NCBI GenBank assembly: GCA_022819855.1
Contig: JAJEGN010000016.1
Span: 1-64,000, forward strand
Source of the DNA: Gammaproteobacteria bacterium
Lineage (GTDB): Bacteria; Pseudomonadota; Gammaproteobacteria; Steroidobacterales; Rariloculaceae
DNA length: 64,000 bases
Direction of reading: 5' to 3'
In this document: one piece after another, positions 41,260 to 50,282 of the stretch
Numbering within the stretch: the first letter of the stretch is position 1
Layout: every line of letters starts with the position of its first letter
Notes under the pieces: model-generated
Seen by the model: only the letters and a program-made list of their open reading frames with translations
Told to the model about the DNA's origin: nothing
Databases searched by the model: none
Made by a program: the position numbers and the translations under genes

Positions 41260-44097
41260 TCAGAAGTCGTAGCGCACGCTCAGGCCGGAAACGCGCGGAG
41301 CCCCGAGGAAAGCGTTATACGCATCCGCCTGCAGGGGCGCGTCGAAAATGGTCACGGCGTATTCCTCGTCGGTGAGGTTCTGTACCCACAGGTCCACGGT
41401 CCACGGACTCATGCCGTCGCGCGACGTGAGGATCAGCCGGGCGTTTACCACCGTGAATGCATCCTGCATCTTCTCCGGGTCGAGGTCCGCACCGGTGTTG
41501 TGGTCTCCCGTGTAGCGCGCATCGATATGGAAGGTGCCGGCCAGACCGCCCAGCGGGAAGCCGACAGTCACGCCCGCCACGCCCGTGACCTTCGGCGCGT
41601 GCGTCAACTGGCGCCCGGTGCGGAAATCGTATTCTGGACCGGACCCGAAGCGCACGTCCGCGTAGGTGATGCCGCCGAAGAGGTCGACGTTGTCGGTGAC
41701 GCCGCCGCGAGCCTCGATTTCGACGCCTTTCGAGGTCACCTCGGGGATATTGAGCGCCTCGAACGAGAATCCCCGGAAAGCCGTGAGCTGGTAGTCCTGG
41801 AATTCCGACTGGAACAGGCTGACGTCGAGGAGTCCAAGCCCGTTGTCGAGACTGAACTTGCCGCCGAGTTCGAAGGAATCGACCGTCTCGGGGCGGAATA
41901 TCCACTGGTCGATGCTGGGCAGCACCGGTACGCCCGTTGCCACCGTCGACAGGATCGGGCTCTGCAGGCCGCTGCGGTCCATGTTGAAGCCGCCGGCCTT
42001 GTAGCCGCGCGAATAGCCGACGTACAACAGGTGGCCGCCGCCGACCGGGCGCGACAGGCGGAGCGTGCCGGACACTTCGTTTTCGTCGAGCGTGCCGTAG
42101 TACGTGCCGTCCCTGCTCGGGTCGGAGAACGGATTGCAGCCGAGCGCGGCCATGGTGCCGATGCCCAGTTGAACATCCGGGTTGCCGAGTATCGCCTGGC
42201 CGCCCTCCAGGACTGCCGGAAGCGACGGCAGCAACTGGCCGGCGCCCGCCTCGATCCCTGCTGCGGCCTGGGAAAGCTGCTGCACCGCAGGCAACAGATG
42301 CGGCGGGATTTGACCCACGAACTGAGGGAGCGCCGCGCGCAACGCGCCGAGTTCCGCAACGTAGGCCTGAAGTCCCTGAGCGTAGGCGCCGACGCCCTGC
42401 AAGTACGCTTGCGTACCTTGCAGGTAACCGAGTAGCTGTTGTGAAAACGGCAGGCAGACCTGGTCCGAGGAATTCAGGTTTGCCGTCATGGACTTGTCTT
42501 CCGACGTGTAGCGAAGTCCAAGCGTCAGCTCGAAGTCGTTGTCGAACTCGAGCGTGTTGTGCGTGAAAAGCGCCCATGACTGCGAATCCTGGTCATAGCG
42601 GTCGATCGCCCCGTGACCGAAAAGCTGAGCGCCGCCAGCCAACGCTTCATAGCCCGGCCAGGGGTCGAACGGAAAGTCGCGATATGTGGGCAATTGCGCC
42701 GAGAGCGTCGGGATGGTGAAACCCGGCGGGAGCAGGGGTTGGAACTGCATGAGTCCGGCGGTCAGGCCCGCTGCGCCCTGGGCGATTCCGGCAGCGCCGG
42801 CCTCGAGCAGCGGAATACCGCCAGCCAACTGGGCGAAGGCCCCGCCGATCCCGGCCGCGGCCTGCTGGGCGATGCCGTTGGAGTAAAAGGCGTAACCGGA
42901 GCCGAAATCGAGCGCGTCCTGGTACGGCAACTGCTCGTCGGAATAGTAGGCGCCCACGAGCCAGTCCAGGCGTCCCGCCTGTCCGTTGAGACGGAACTCC
43001 TGGGTCAGCGTTTCGAATCCGAGCCGGTAGTCGTCGATCCGTCCGCGCGCGCCGAGGTCCACGGCGGTGAAGTCGACGTCCATGTGGCGAAACGTTTCCC
43101 AATCACGCATCGCCGTAACGCTGACAAGCCTCGCGAACGGCAACTCCGCGTCGATCTCGAGCGAAATACCGCTCTCTTCGACGGTCTGGGCATAGCCGGT
43201 GTTTTCCGTTACGGCTGAGAGGCGCGCATACGGATCGTAGACCGCGCCCACCGTGGCCGGGTTCTGAGTCTGCAGTTTCGCGAGCTGCTCGAGCGCCGCC
43301 GCCGCGGGCCCTGCGATGAGGTTCGCGGCAGCGCAGCAGTTTTCGTTGCGGTCCGTATAGTCGCCGATTAGACGCAAACGGACGGTGTCGGAGGGCTCGA
43401 AGACGATCTGGCCACGGACGAAGGTGCGGTCCCGGTTATTGTAGTCGCGGTCAAGGTTGACATCCTCGAGGAACCCGTCGCGCTCGAAGAACACCGCGTC
43501 GAGCCGCGCCGAGGTATCGCCGCCGACGCTGCCGCTGAGGCCCGCTTCGAGCCGGTTGTAGCCGTAGGAGCCGACGCTGAGGTCGGCATATCCAGCTCCA
43601 TCGGGATCCGGCAGCGCCGTGATGACGCTGACGACGCCGGCGGAACTGTTGCGGCCGAACAGCGTGCCCTGCGGCCCCCTGAGCACCTCGATGCGTTCGA
43701 TCGAGCCGAGTTCGGTGAGGCCCACCGTCGCGCGGTTGCGGTACACGCCGTCGACGTACATGCCTACGGACGACTCGAGCCCCGGATTGTCGCTGTTCGT
43801 GCCGACGCCGCGGATCCGCGCGGTGACGCCGACGGATTCGGCCTGGCCGGCGACGATGTGAAAGCTCGGCGAGATTCGCATCAGCTCCATGATGTCGGTG
43901 ACGCGGGAAAGTTCGATGCGCTCGGCATCGTAGGCCGACACCGCCAGCGGAACATCGACGACGGACTCCTCGCGGCGCGTTGCCGTGACGATGATCTGCT
44001 CGATGGTCGGATCGTCCGCCAGGGCGCCGGGGTCCTGAGATTGCTGCGCGGCAGCCGTGACGGCCACCAGGCCGCAAGCGATGATGAGTGTACGCAT
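41260..44097 (-). CDS. TonB-dependent outer-membrane receptor of the dehydrogenase island
   Basis: 945 residues from ATG 44097 with GGGGGAGG upstream; the ORF track adds 13 codons. The signal peptide is MRTLIIACGLVAVTAAAQQ. The plug starts EQIIVTATRREESVVDVPLAVSAYD and includes IRGVGTNSDNPGLESSVGMYVDGVYRNRA and IEVLRGPQGTLFGRNSSAGVVSVIT. The barrel ends LSVRYDF. Two unusual Ala/Gly/Gln-rich helical stretches interrupt the barrel (around GIAQQAAAGIGGAFAQLAGG and GYLQGTQAYLQGVGAYAQGL). It is the first gene of the island. The plug style resembles receptors used for plant- or terpene-derived and steroid-like compounds in environmental proteobacteria (inference). Confidence 0.9.
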   Translation of the reverse strand: MRTLIIACGLVAVTAAAQQSQDPGALADDPTIEQIIVTATRREESVVDVPLAVSAYDAERIELSRVTDIMELMRISPSFHIVAGQAESVGVTARIRGVGTNSDNPGLESSVGMYVDGVYRNRATVGLTELGSIERIEVLRGPQGTLFGRNSSAGVVSVITALPDPDGAGYADLSVGSYGYNRLEAGLSGSVGGDTSARLDAVFFERDGFLEDVNLDRDYNNRDRTFVRGQIVFEPSDTVRLRLIGDYTDRNENCCAAANLIAGPAAAALEQLAKLQTQNPATVGAVYDPYARLSAVTENTGYAQTVEESGISLEIDAELPFARLVSVTAMRDWETFRHMDVDFTAVDLGARGRIDDYRLGFETLTQEFRLNGQAGRLDWLVGAYYSDEQLPYQDALDFGSGYAFYSNGIAQQAAAGIGGAFAQLAGGIPLLEAGAAGIAQGAAGLTAGLMQFQPLLPPGFTIPTLSAQLPTYRDFPFDPWPGYEALAGGAQLFGHGAIDRYDQDSQSWALFTHNTLEFDNDFELTLGLRYTSEDKSMTANLNSSDQVCLPFSQQLLGYLQGTQAYLQGVGAYAQGLQAYVAELGALRAALPQFVGQIPPHLLPAVQQLSQAAAGIEAGAGQLLPSLPAVLEGGQAILGNPDVQLGIGTMAALGCNPFSDPSRDGTYYGTLDENEVSGTLRLSRPVGGGHLLYVGYSRGYKAGGFNMDRSGLQSPILSTVATGVPVLPSIDQWIFRPETVDSFELGGKFSLDNGLGLLDVSLFQSEFQDYQLTAFRGFSFEALNIPEVTSKGVEIEARGGVTDNVDLFGGITYADVRFGSGPEYDFRTGRQLTHAPKVTGVAGVTVGFPLGGLAGTFHIDARYTGDHNTGADLDPEKMQDAFTVVNARLILTSRDGMSPWTVDLWVQNLTDEEYAVTIFDAPLQADAYNAFLGAPRVSGLSVRYDF

Positions 44098-44206
44098 GGC
44101 CAAGCCTCCCCCGCGTTTGAAATTCTTTTTTACCATAGTTCGGGACCGCGCGTGCGAAGCTCCCGTTCGCGTATCGCGCTGCGCTCCGGGGCCGAGTCAT
44201 GCAGGT

Positions 44207-44238
44207 GATCGCGCCCGCACGCGGGACCCGGCGCGATC
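44207..44238. repeat. 9-bp perfect inverted repeat between dnaG and the island receptor gene
   Basis: GATCGCGCC (44207-44215) and GGCGCGATC (44230-44238) flank a 14-nt loop. There is no U-tract, so it is not a classical terminator. It could be a terminator-like hairpin after dnaG or an operator for the island, whose first gene starts about 110 nt further on. Confidence 0.4.
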
Positions 44239-44265
44239 ATCGTGGTCCCTGATGCGACATTCACG

Positions 44266-45936
44266 CTAGTTGCCCGGCGCTGACAGGGCGCGCTCCTTCA
44301 ACTCCATTACGGCTTTCTTGTGCCGCTGGTCGCGCACGAGCCGCTTGAGGCTGTCCCGCAGGACCTCGGGCGCCGCTTCTTCGTCGTCGAGCGGGACCTC
44401 CGCAGCCAGGCGCTGCAGGTGACGGCCTTCCTCGTCGCTCCGGAAGCGTTCGATGAGCTGGGCCGGTTTGATCTTCGGGTTCTCCCGGGAGACTTCGAGG
44501 ATGCTCCTCAGCAGGTCCGCCCCCGGCTGGTCGACGTCATCGAGGCCGTCGATATCGCCGATGCAGCTTGCAGCCGAAGGGAAGTGCAGGGCGAGCGTGA
44601 TGGTCTTGCGAACGAGCGTCGATTTGCGATGCAGTGGCGTTCGCGGCCGCGTTGTTGTCTTCGGTGGGCTTTCGAGAAGCGTGCCGAGGCGCTCCGCGGT
44701 GAGTCCGACAACGCCGGCGAGGTCGGCCGTAAGCAGGTCCCGGTACACGCCCGCCGGCAAGCGCTCGAGCAGCGGCCGGGCGAGCGCGACGATCTTCGAG
44801 CGACCGTCGGCGCTGCCGAGGTCGACCTGCTCGCGGAGTTCGTCGATGAAGAAGTTCGACAGCGTCGTGGCGCGGCTCAGCAGATCGCGGAACGTGTCGG
44901 CGCCCTGGCTGCGCACGAGCGAGTCCGGGTCCTCGCCGTCCGGCAGCAGCAGAAAGCCGAGTTCGACCTCGCCGCCGGCATAGGGCAGCGCCGTCTCGAG
45001 TGCGCGCCAGGCGGCCGTTCGGCCGGCGCGGTCGCCGTCGAAGCAGAAGACGACTCGCTTGTAGCGCCGTGTGAGCTGGCGCACGTGTTCGGCGCTCGTT
45101 GCCGTGCCGAGCGTCGCGACCACCGGTTCTATGCCGTGCTGGGCAAGCGATACGACATCGAGGTAACCCTCGACGACGATGATCTCGTCGTGCCGGCCGG
45201 GTGTCCGGTGAGCTTCGTACACCCCGTAGAGCGCTCGGCCCTTGTGGAACACGTTCGTTTCAGGCGAATTCATGTATTTGGGCTCGCCGTCGGCGATCAC
45301 GCGGCCGCCAAAGCCGATGACCTTTCCCCGCCGGTCCCTGATCGGAAACATGACGCGGCCCCGGAAGCGGTCATAGTGCCTGCCGGTTTCGTTGGCCATG
45401 ACGAGACCCGCCTGCACGAGGCGCCGGGTCTGAGCCTCGCCGCCGCCAAGCCGGCGCAGCACCGTGTCCCAGGCATCGGGCGCGTAGCCGATCGCGAATC
45501 GCTTCGCGACCGCGCCATCGATGCCACGGCGCTTGAGGTAGTCGATCGCCTCCTGGCTTTCCCTGAGTGCCTGCCGGTAGATGCGGTCGGCTTCGCCGAG
45601 TGCGTCGAGCAAGCCCTGGTTCTCGCTGCGGTCGGCGACGTTCCGCTGTGCGGGAATCTCGAGCCCGAGCATGCCCGCCAGAGTCTCTATGGCTTCGGGA
45701 AACGACATGTTGTCGTGCTCCATGAGGAAGCTGATCGCATTTCCGCCCGCATGGCAGCCGAAGCAGTGATAGAAGCCCTTGTCCGGGCTTACGGTGAACG
45801 ACGGGGTCTTTTCGTCGTGGAAGGGACAAAGTCCCTTGTAGCGGGCACCGGCCTTCTTTAGCGCGACGCGCGCACCGACGACTTCGACGATGTCGGTTCG
45901 ATCGATCAGCTCGTCGATGAACGGTTGCGGGATCAT
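44266..45936 (-). CDS. dnaG: DNA primase DnaG
   Basis: 556 residues from ATG 45936 (MIPQPFIDELIDRTDIVEVV). The zinc-binding domain is complete: CPFHDEKTPSFTVSPDKGFY then HCFGCHAGGN (C-x2-H ... C-x2-C). The RNA polymerase core has the TOPRIM elements IIVVEGYLDVVSLAQHGI and CFDGDRAGRTAAWRALE. The C-terminal helicase-binding domain is recognisable but diverged. dnaG normally lies between rpsU and rpoD. Here rpsU is 3 kb upstream and rpoD 10 kb downstream, all three still on the minus strand. Confidence 0.95.
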   Translation of the reverse strand: MIPQPFIDELIDRTDIVEVVGARVALKKAGARYKGLCPFHDEKTPSFTVSPDKGFYHCFGCHAGGNAISFLMEHDNMSFPEAIETLAGMLGLEIPAQRNVADRSENQGLLDALGEADRIYRQALRESQEAIDYLKRRGIDGAVAKRFAIGYAPDAWDTVLRRLGGGEAQTRRLVQAGLVMANETGRHYDRFRGRVMFPIRDRRGKVIGFGGRVIADGEPKYMNSPETNVFHKGRALYGVYEAHRTPGRHDEIIVVEGYLDVVSLAQHGIEPVVATLGTATSAEHVRQLTRRYKRVVFCFDGDRAGRTAAWRALETALPYAGGEVELGFLLLPDGEDPDSLVRSQGADTFRDLLSRATTLSNFFIDELREQVDLGSADGRSKIVALARPLLERLPAGVYRDLLTADLAGVVGLTAERLGTLLESPPKTTTRPRTPLHRKSTLVRKTITLALHFPSAASCIGDIDGLDDVDQPGADLLRSILEVSRENPKIKPAQLIERFRSDEEGRHLQRLAAEVPLDDEEAAPEVLRDSLKRLVRDQRHKKAVMELKERALSAPGN

Positions 45937-46240
45937 TCGGAAAGGACGATGCTCGGTGCTCAAGCATACCAACAAGGGGCCGTCCGGTGGCTGACGATGC
46001 CGGGTGAGTTACGCCTCAGGCGCAGCGCCTTCGCATCGCGGGCTTGATCCCACCTCACCGAAACAATCGTTCGAGAACAACAGCCAATCGCCGTTCCCGA
46101 CGGGCTCCGGCGTCAATTGGGCCTTCGTAGACTGCCGGGGTTTTGCCGGAATCGGTTTGGCTGAAAGTAGGACAATCTTGCTATCCTGTCCCGCTCAAAT
46201 ACGGGATTTCAAAATCGCGAGTACCGGGGAGTCTGGTTCC
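45937..46240. other. Divergent upstream region of dnaG and the G8-domain gene
   Basis: 304 nt without a gene. TTGGCT (46157-46162) and TATCCT (46182-46187) are separated by 19 bp and make only a weak plus-strand promoter candidate. GGGGAG about 9 nt before ATG 46241 is a plausible ribosome-binding site. The ORF track extends the G8 gene back to 46004, but those 79 residues precede the signal peptide and look non-coding. No dnaG promoter is recognisable to me. Confidence 0.35.
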
Positions 46241-48763
46241 ATGCGAACGATCAATCGCCTGTTCCTTCTTTCATTGCTTCTTCCAGCCTGTTTCACCGGC
46301 AAGGCCTTCGCACAGGAGGCGGTCGCAAGCGGGATGTGGTCGGATTCATCCACCTGGTCCGGCGGCGCGATTCCTGCCGCAGGCGACATCGTCACGATCG
46401 GCGAAGGTATCGATGTCGTGCTCGACGTCAGCCCGCCGGGACTGAACGGTATCACTCTCGACGGAAGACTCGGCTTTTCCGACGAAGCCAATCTCGAGCT
46501 CACCACCGAGTGGATTCTGCTGCGCGGCGAGTTGTTCGCTGGCAGTGAGCGCGATCCCCACACGAGCAACGCGACGATTACGCTGACCGACAATGTGCCT
46601 GGTGAGGAGATCAGCGGCATGGGCGACCGCGGCATCCTGATCGTCGGCGGGACCTTGAGCCTGCACGGCGATCGGGAAAACGCGTGGACCAGGCTCGCTG
46701 AAACTGCCGAGGCCGGCAGCACCCGGATTGAAGTTCTCGACGCGAGCGAGTGGCGGGTCGGTGACGAGATTGTTCTGGCGTCGACGGACTTCAATCCGAG
46801 GCAGGCAGAGACGCGGCGCATTTCCCGTATCCGGGGCAATACGATCACATTGGATCAGCCGCTCAAATACATGCATTTCGGCGAGATCACCTTCGGCGTC
46901 GACCAACGCGGCGAAGTCGGCTTGCTGACGCGCAATATCAAGGTCCAGGCATCCGCCGATGCCGATGACTCCTGGCTCGGCGGGCACATCATGGCGATGG
47001 CAGGGAGCACGATGCACGTTGCCGGCATCGAGCTGACTCGCATGGGTCAGCATCTGACGCTGGCCCGGTATCCGATCCACTGGCATCTGAACGGCGACGT
47101 GACGGGGCAGTACATCAGGAACTCCGCAATTCACGATACCTACAGCCGCTGCGTGACGGTGCACGGCACGGACAATCTGCTGGTCGAAAACAATGTCACG
47201 TACAACACCGTGGGACACTGCTTCTTCATGGAAGACGGCATCGAGACCGGCAACCGGTTTGTCCGCAACCTCGGCATCCAGACCAAGTGTCATCCGACCA
47301 TGGAATGCGTGCCGACAAACCTTTTTCTGCCTCATCAGTCCACTGAGGGCCAGGATTCCCCGCATGTCCTGATCCCTTCGGACAATACGGCCTCCACTTT
47401 CTGGATCACGAACCCCGACAACGTCTACCGCGACAATGTGGCCGCGGGTTCCGACCAGGTCGGGTACTGGATGGCCTTTCCCACGCATCCGACAGGGGCG
47501 TTCGAAGGCACGGAGATCAGCGCCAGTACCTGGCCCGGACGCATGAGGCTCAGGGAGTTCAGCGGCAACGTCGCGCACTCCAATTTCGATGGCCTGATGC
47601 TCGACCGCGGCCCCCGGCCCGATGGCAGATTCGGTATCGCCGGCCCCAATCTTGTCAGCCGCGCCGATCCGGCCGATGCGGACAGCGAGATCATCGTGGC
47701 TCACTTCGACGATTTCACCGGCTACAAGAACCGCAACGGCGCCGTATGGGGACGCGGTGAGATGCACCTGTACACCAATCTGAAACTGGCCGACAACGCG
47801 GTCGGCTTCACTCATGCGGCGGGTATTGTGGGCGCCGCGCCCTACACCTCACGGGTCGTCGACTCGCTGTTCGTCGGGGAGAGCGACAATATCGGCAACC
47901 CCACAACGCCCGCGGAAATCGCTTACGGCCGCAGCCTGCCGTCGGCAGCGCCGGATTTCCCGATCCGCGGCTACGAGTTCTACGATTTCCACCACGAAGT
48001 GGAAAATGTCACGTTCGTCAACTACGAGCCCAACGAGCTTCGCGATGCGGGCGCACTCTCCTACCTGTTGTTCACGAGCTTCGGCATGAGCACGTCGAAC
48101 TGGGTCAAGGGCCTGACATTCGACAATGCCAAGCCCGTCAGCTTCCCGCCGCTGCAACGGCGCTGGGCGTCTGACTGGGGGCGCAGCGCCGCCTACAAGA
48201 GTGCGGCGTTCCATGACGTGGACGGCTCGGTCAGCGGCACTCCCGGCGCCTACGTCGTCATCGACAACGGCATCGCGTCCCACGAAGACGCCTGCGACAT
48301 CAGGCAATCCTGGAACGCTGCGATCTGCGAGGGGGACATGGGCCGCATGAGCATTGCCGGCAATTTCAGCGGCTTCCAGACCGGCCCGATCACCAATCCG
48401 ATCATCCTGCAACGCAATGGCAGGCGGTTCGAATACACCGGGGGCAACACGATCGGCAGTGGCGCCGAGCTCAGGGTCGAAACAGCCAGGGAGTCGCTGT
48501 CGATTTCCCTGCAGGAAATGGACCTGGGTTCGTTCGTGATTTTCGAACTTCCCGAATTCAACACCGCCGCCGAGGGCGTGGAACTGGGCAACCTGGATGC
48601 GCTGCGCGACGCCAGTGAGACCTCGTACTACAAGGATGGCGACACACTGTGGGTCAAGCTTGTGGTCGCGGATGCCGGCAGTGCATCTCTGACCACCGGC
48701 GGCCCCGGCGGTCCGGCCGGGGGCGGTCCGGCCAGTGGAACAAGGATCACCGTCAGCAGGTAA
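46241..48763 (+). CDS. Secreted G8-domain, beta-helix protein resembling animal CEMIP/TMEM2 (hyaluronan-depolymerising family)
   Basis: 840 residues with signal peptide MRTINRLFLLSLLLPACFTGKAFAQ. The G8 domain spans about residues 30-110 (SGMWSDSSTWSGGAIPAAGD, GITLDGRLGF). A right-handed beta-helix follows, with ARYPIHWHLNGDV, IHDTYSRCVTVHGTDNLLVE, YNTVGHCFFMEDGIE, STFWITNPDNVYRDNVAAGS and GYWMAF. These blocks closely resemble, from memory, the catalytic/Ca-binding part of human CEMIP and TMEM2. The C-terminus is Gly-rich (GGPGGPAGGGP). It is on the plus strand between rpsU and dnaG, which are both on the minus strand. Likely role: extracellular polysaccharide binding or cleavage (inference). 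Confidence 0.8.
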   Translation: MRTINRLFLLSLLLPACFTGKAFAQEAVASGMWSDSSTWSGGAIPAAGDIVTIGEGIDVVLDVSPPGLNGITLDGRLGFSDEANLELTTEWILLRGELFAGSERDPHTSNATITLTDNVPGEEISGMGDRGILIVGGTLSLHGDRENAWTRLAETAEAGSTRIEVLDASEWRVGDEIVLASTDFNPRQAETRRISRIRGNTITLDQPLKYMHFGEITFGVDQRGEVGLLTRNIKVQASADADDSWLGGHIMAMAGSTMHVAGIELTRMGQHLTLARYPIHWHLNGDVTGQYIRNSAIHDTYSRCVTVHGTDNLLVENNVTYNTVGHCFFMEDGIETGNRFVRNLGIQTKCHPTMECVPTNLFLPHQSTEGQDSPHVLIPSDNTASTFWITNPDNVYRDNVAAGSDQVGYWMAFPTHPTGAFEGTEISASTWPGRMRLREFSGNVAHSNFDGLMLDRGPRPDGRFGIAGPNLVSRADPADADSEIIVAHFDDFTGYKNRNGAVWGRGEMHLYTNLKLADNAVGFTHAAGIVGAAPYTSRVVDSLFVGESDNIGNPTTPAEIAYGRSLPSAAPDFPIRGYEFYDFHHEVENVTFVNYEPNELRDAGALSYLLFTSFGMSTSNWVKGLTFDNAKPVSFPPLQRRWASDWGRSAAYKSAAFHDVDGSVSGTPGAYVVIDNGIASHEDACDIRQSWNAAICEGDMGRMSIAGNFSGFQTGPITNPIILQRNGRRFEYTGGNTIGSGAELRVETARESLSISLQEMDLGSFVIFELPEFNTAAEGVELGNLDALRDASETSYYKDGDTLWVKLVVADAGSASLTTGGPGGPAGGGPASGTRITVSR

Positions 48764-48785
48764 GTTCGGCGCCGCTGAATGACAT

Positions 48786-48811
48786 GAAGCCCCGGCGCAA
48801 GCCGGGGCTTC
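48786..48811. terminator. Strong hairpin between the convergent G8 gene and rpsU
   Basis: GAAGCCCCGGC and GCCGGGGCTTC form an 11-bp perfect stem with a GCAA tetraloop, 22 nt after the G8 stop codon. It lies between two convergent genes and could terminate both. No run of T follows on either strand, so it may be factor-dependent. Confidence 0.6.
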
Positions 48812-48926
48812 GCAAAGCTGGTCGGTCCGGCCGGTACGGCGGCACTCTGCAGATCCGGCGGGCAGCCGTGCTGGTGTGGGACGTGGTCGTGGCGGGCCGG
48901 ACGGGACGAAGCCCCGAACACCCGGA

Positions 48927-49142
48927 TCAGTACAGCCGCCTTCGCCTCGCGAGGCTCCTGGCGTTGCGCTTCATATGCCGCTTGACGGCCGCCGCCTTCT
49001 TGCGCTTGCGTTCCTGGGTGGGCTTTTCGTAGTAGTCTCGCCGGCGCAACTCTGCGAGAATGCCGGCCTTCTCACAGGAACGCTTGAAGCGGCGCAGCGC
49101 CGCATCGAAATTCTCGCTTTCTCTTATTCGGACGCTCGGCAT
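48927..49142 (-). CDS. rpsU: Ribosomal protein bS21
   Basis: 71 residues from ATG 49142; the ORF track's 96 leading codons come from sequence antisense to tsa[61 protein letters not shown]-type sequence is diagnostic, ending in the basic LARRRRLY. It is divergent from tsaD, which is the standard gammaproteobacterial arrangement. dnaG does not follow directly: the next gene downstream is the opposite-strand G8 gene. Confidence 0.97.
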   Translation of the reverse strand: MPSVRIRESENFDAALRRFKRSCEKAGILAELRRRDYYEKPTQERKRKKAAAVKRHMKRNARSLARRRRLY

Positions 49143-49167
49143 GGGTACTTCGAATCGGTCAAATCGC

Positions 49168-49191
49168 AAAAAACGCCGGCAAGGGCCGGCG
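49168..49191 (-). terminator. Terminator-like hairpin in the rpsU leader
   Basis: On the minus strand CGCCGGC-CCTT-GCCGGCG (49191-49174) is followed at once by TTTTTT (49173-49168), and the rpsU ATG is 25 nt further on. It looks like an intrinsic terminator inside the 5' leader of rpsU, suggesting attenuation. An rpsU promoter would then lie upstream, over the tsaD start region. Confidence 0.55.
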
Positions 49192-49248
49192 GGGAACCCA
49201 CGATGGTAGTCGCAAACCCGCGCGGCTGTAAAGCACGATGAAGTTGCG

Positions 49249-50277
49249 ATGAAAGTTCTCGGTATCGAGACGAGCTGCGACGAGACCGGCGTCGCGCTGT
49301 ACGAGCACGGCCGCGGCATCGTCGCCGAGGCGCTGGCGAGCCAGGCGGCCGTGCATGCGCAGTTCGGCGGCGTCGTTCCGGAACTCGCGTCGCGCGACCA
49401 CATCTCCAAGCTCGCACCCATGGTATGCACGGTGCTCGACGACGCGAACTCGAGCCTTGAGGAACTCGATGCGATCGCCTACACGGCCGGTCCCGGGCTC
49501 ATCGGCGCGCTCATGGTCGGTGGCGCGCTGGCGGAATCCCTCGCACTCGGTCTCGGCATTCCGGCGATCCCGGTGCATCACATGGAGGCGCATCTGCTCG
49601 CCTGCCTGCTGGAACGCGATCCGCCGGAGTTTCCGTTTCTCGCGCTGCTGGTCTCGGGCGGTCACACGCAACTCGTCGAAGTTCGCGAACTCGGCCGCTA
49701 CCGCATCGTCGGCGAGACGCTCGACGACGCCGCGGGCGAGGCTTTCGACAAGGTGGCGCGGCTGTTGTCGCTGCCGTATCCGGGCGGTCCCGCGCTCGCT
49801 GCTCTCGCCGAAGACGGCGATGCCGAGCGTTACGCGTTTCCCCGTCCGCTCAAGGGCCGGGGGCTCGATTTCAGTTTCAGCGGACTGAAAACGGCGGTGC
49901 GCCTGGCGGTGGAGGCCGAGAGCCGCGAGCATGGCGGCAGTCTTCCCGATGCGGTCCGCGCCGACCTCGCCGCATCGTTTCAGGCTGCGGTCGTCGATTC
50001 CCTCGTGTCGAAATGCGGCCGGGCGCTCGATGAAACCGGGCTCGGCCGGCTCGTGATCGCCGGCGGCGTGGGCGCGAACCGCAATCTGCGTGCGACGCTG
50101 GCCGAACTCGGCGAGCAGGGCGGCGCGCAGGTCCGCTATCCGCGCCCGGCGCTTTGCACGGACAACGGTGCGATGGTCGCGTACGCTGGTGCGTGCCGCT
50201 ACTCGGGCGGCACGGCTGCCGGACACCGTATAATTGCGCGCCCGCGCTGGCCGCTCGACGAACTGTCGCCGCCGTGA
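49249..50277 (+). CDS. tsaD: tRNA threonylcarbamoyladenosine synthase subunit TsaD
   Basis: 342 residues. Transfers the threonylcarbamoyl group to A37 of ANN-reading tRNAs, together with TsaB and TsaE. The N-terminus [19 protein letters not shown] is diagnostic. The Fe-binding histidines are His111 and His115 ([12 protein letters not shown]). The ATP-binding pieces [31 protein letters not shown] and [15 protein letters not shown] are intact. The downstream folB starts 5 nt after its stop, so the two form an operon. Confidence 0.97.
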   Translation: MKVLGIETSCDETGVALYEHGRGIVAEALASQAAVHAQFGGVVPELASRDHISKLAPMVCTVLDDANSSLEELDAIAYTAGPGLIGALMVGGALAESLALGLGIPAIPVHHMEAHLLACLLERDPPEFPFLALLVSGGHTQLVEVRELGRYRIVGETLDDAAGEAFDKVARLLSLPYPGGPALAALAEDGDAERYAFPRPLKGRGLDFSFSGLKTAVRLAVEAESREHGGSLPDAVRADLAASFQAAVVDSLVSKCGRALDETGLGRLVIAGGVGANRNLRATLAELGEQGGAQVRYPRPALCTDNGAMVAYAGACRYSGGTAAGHRIIARPRWPLDELSPP

Positions 50278-50282
50278 GCGTG

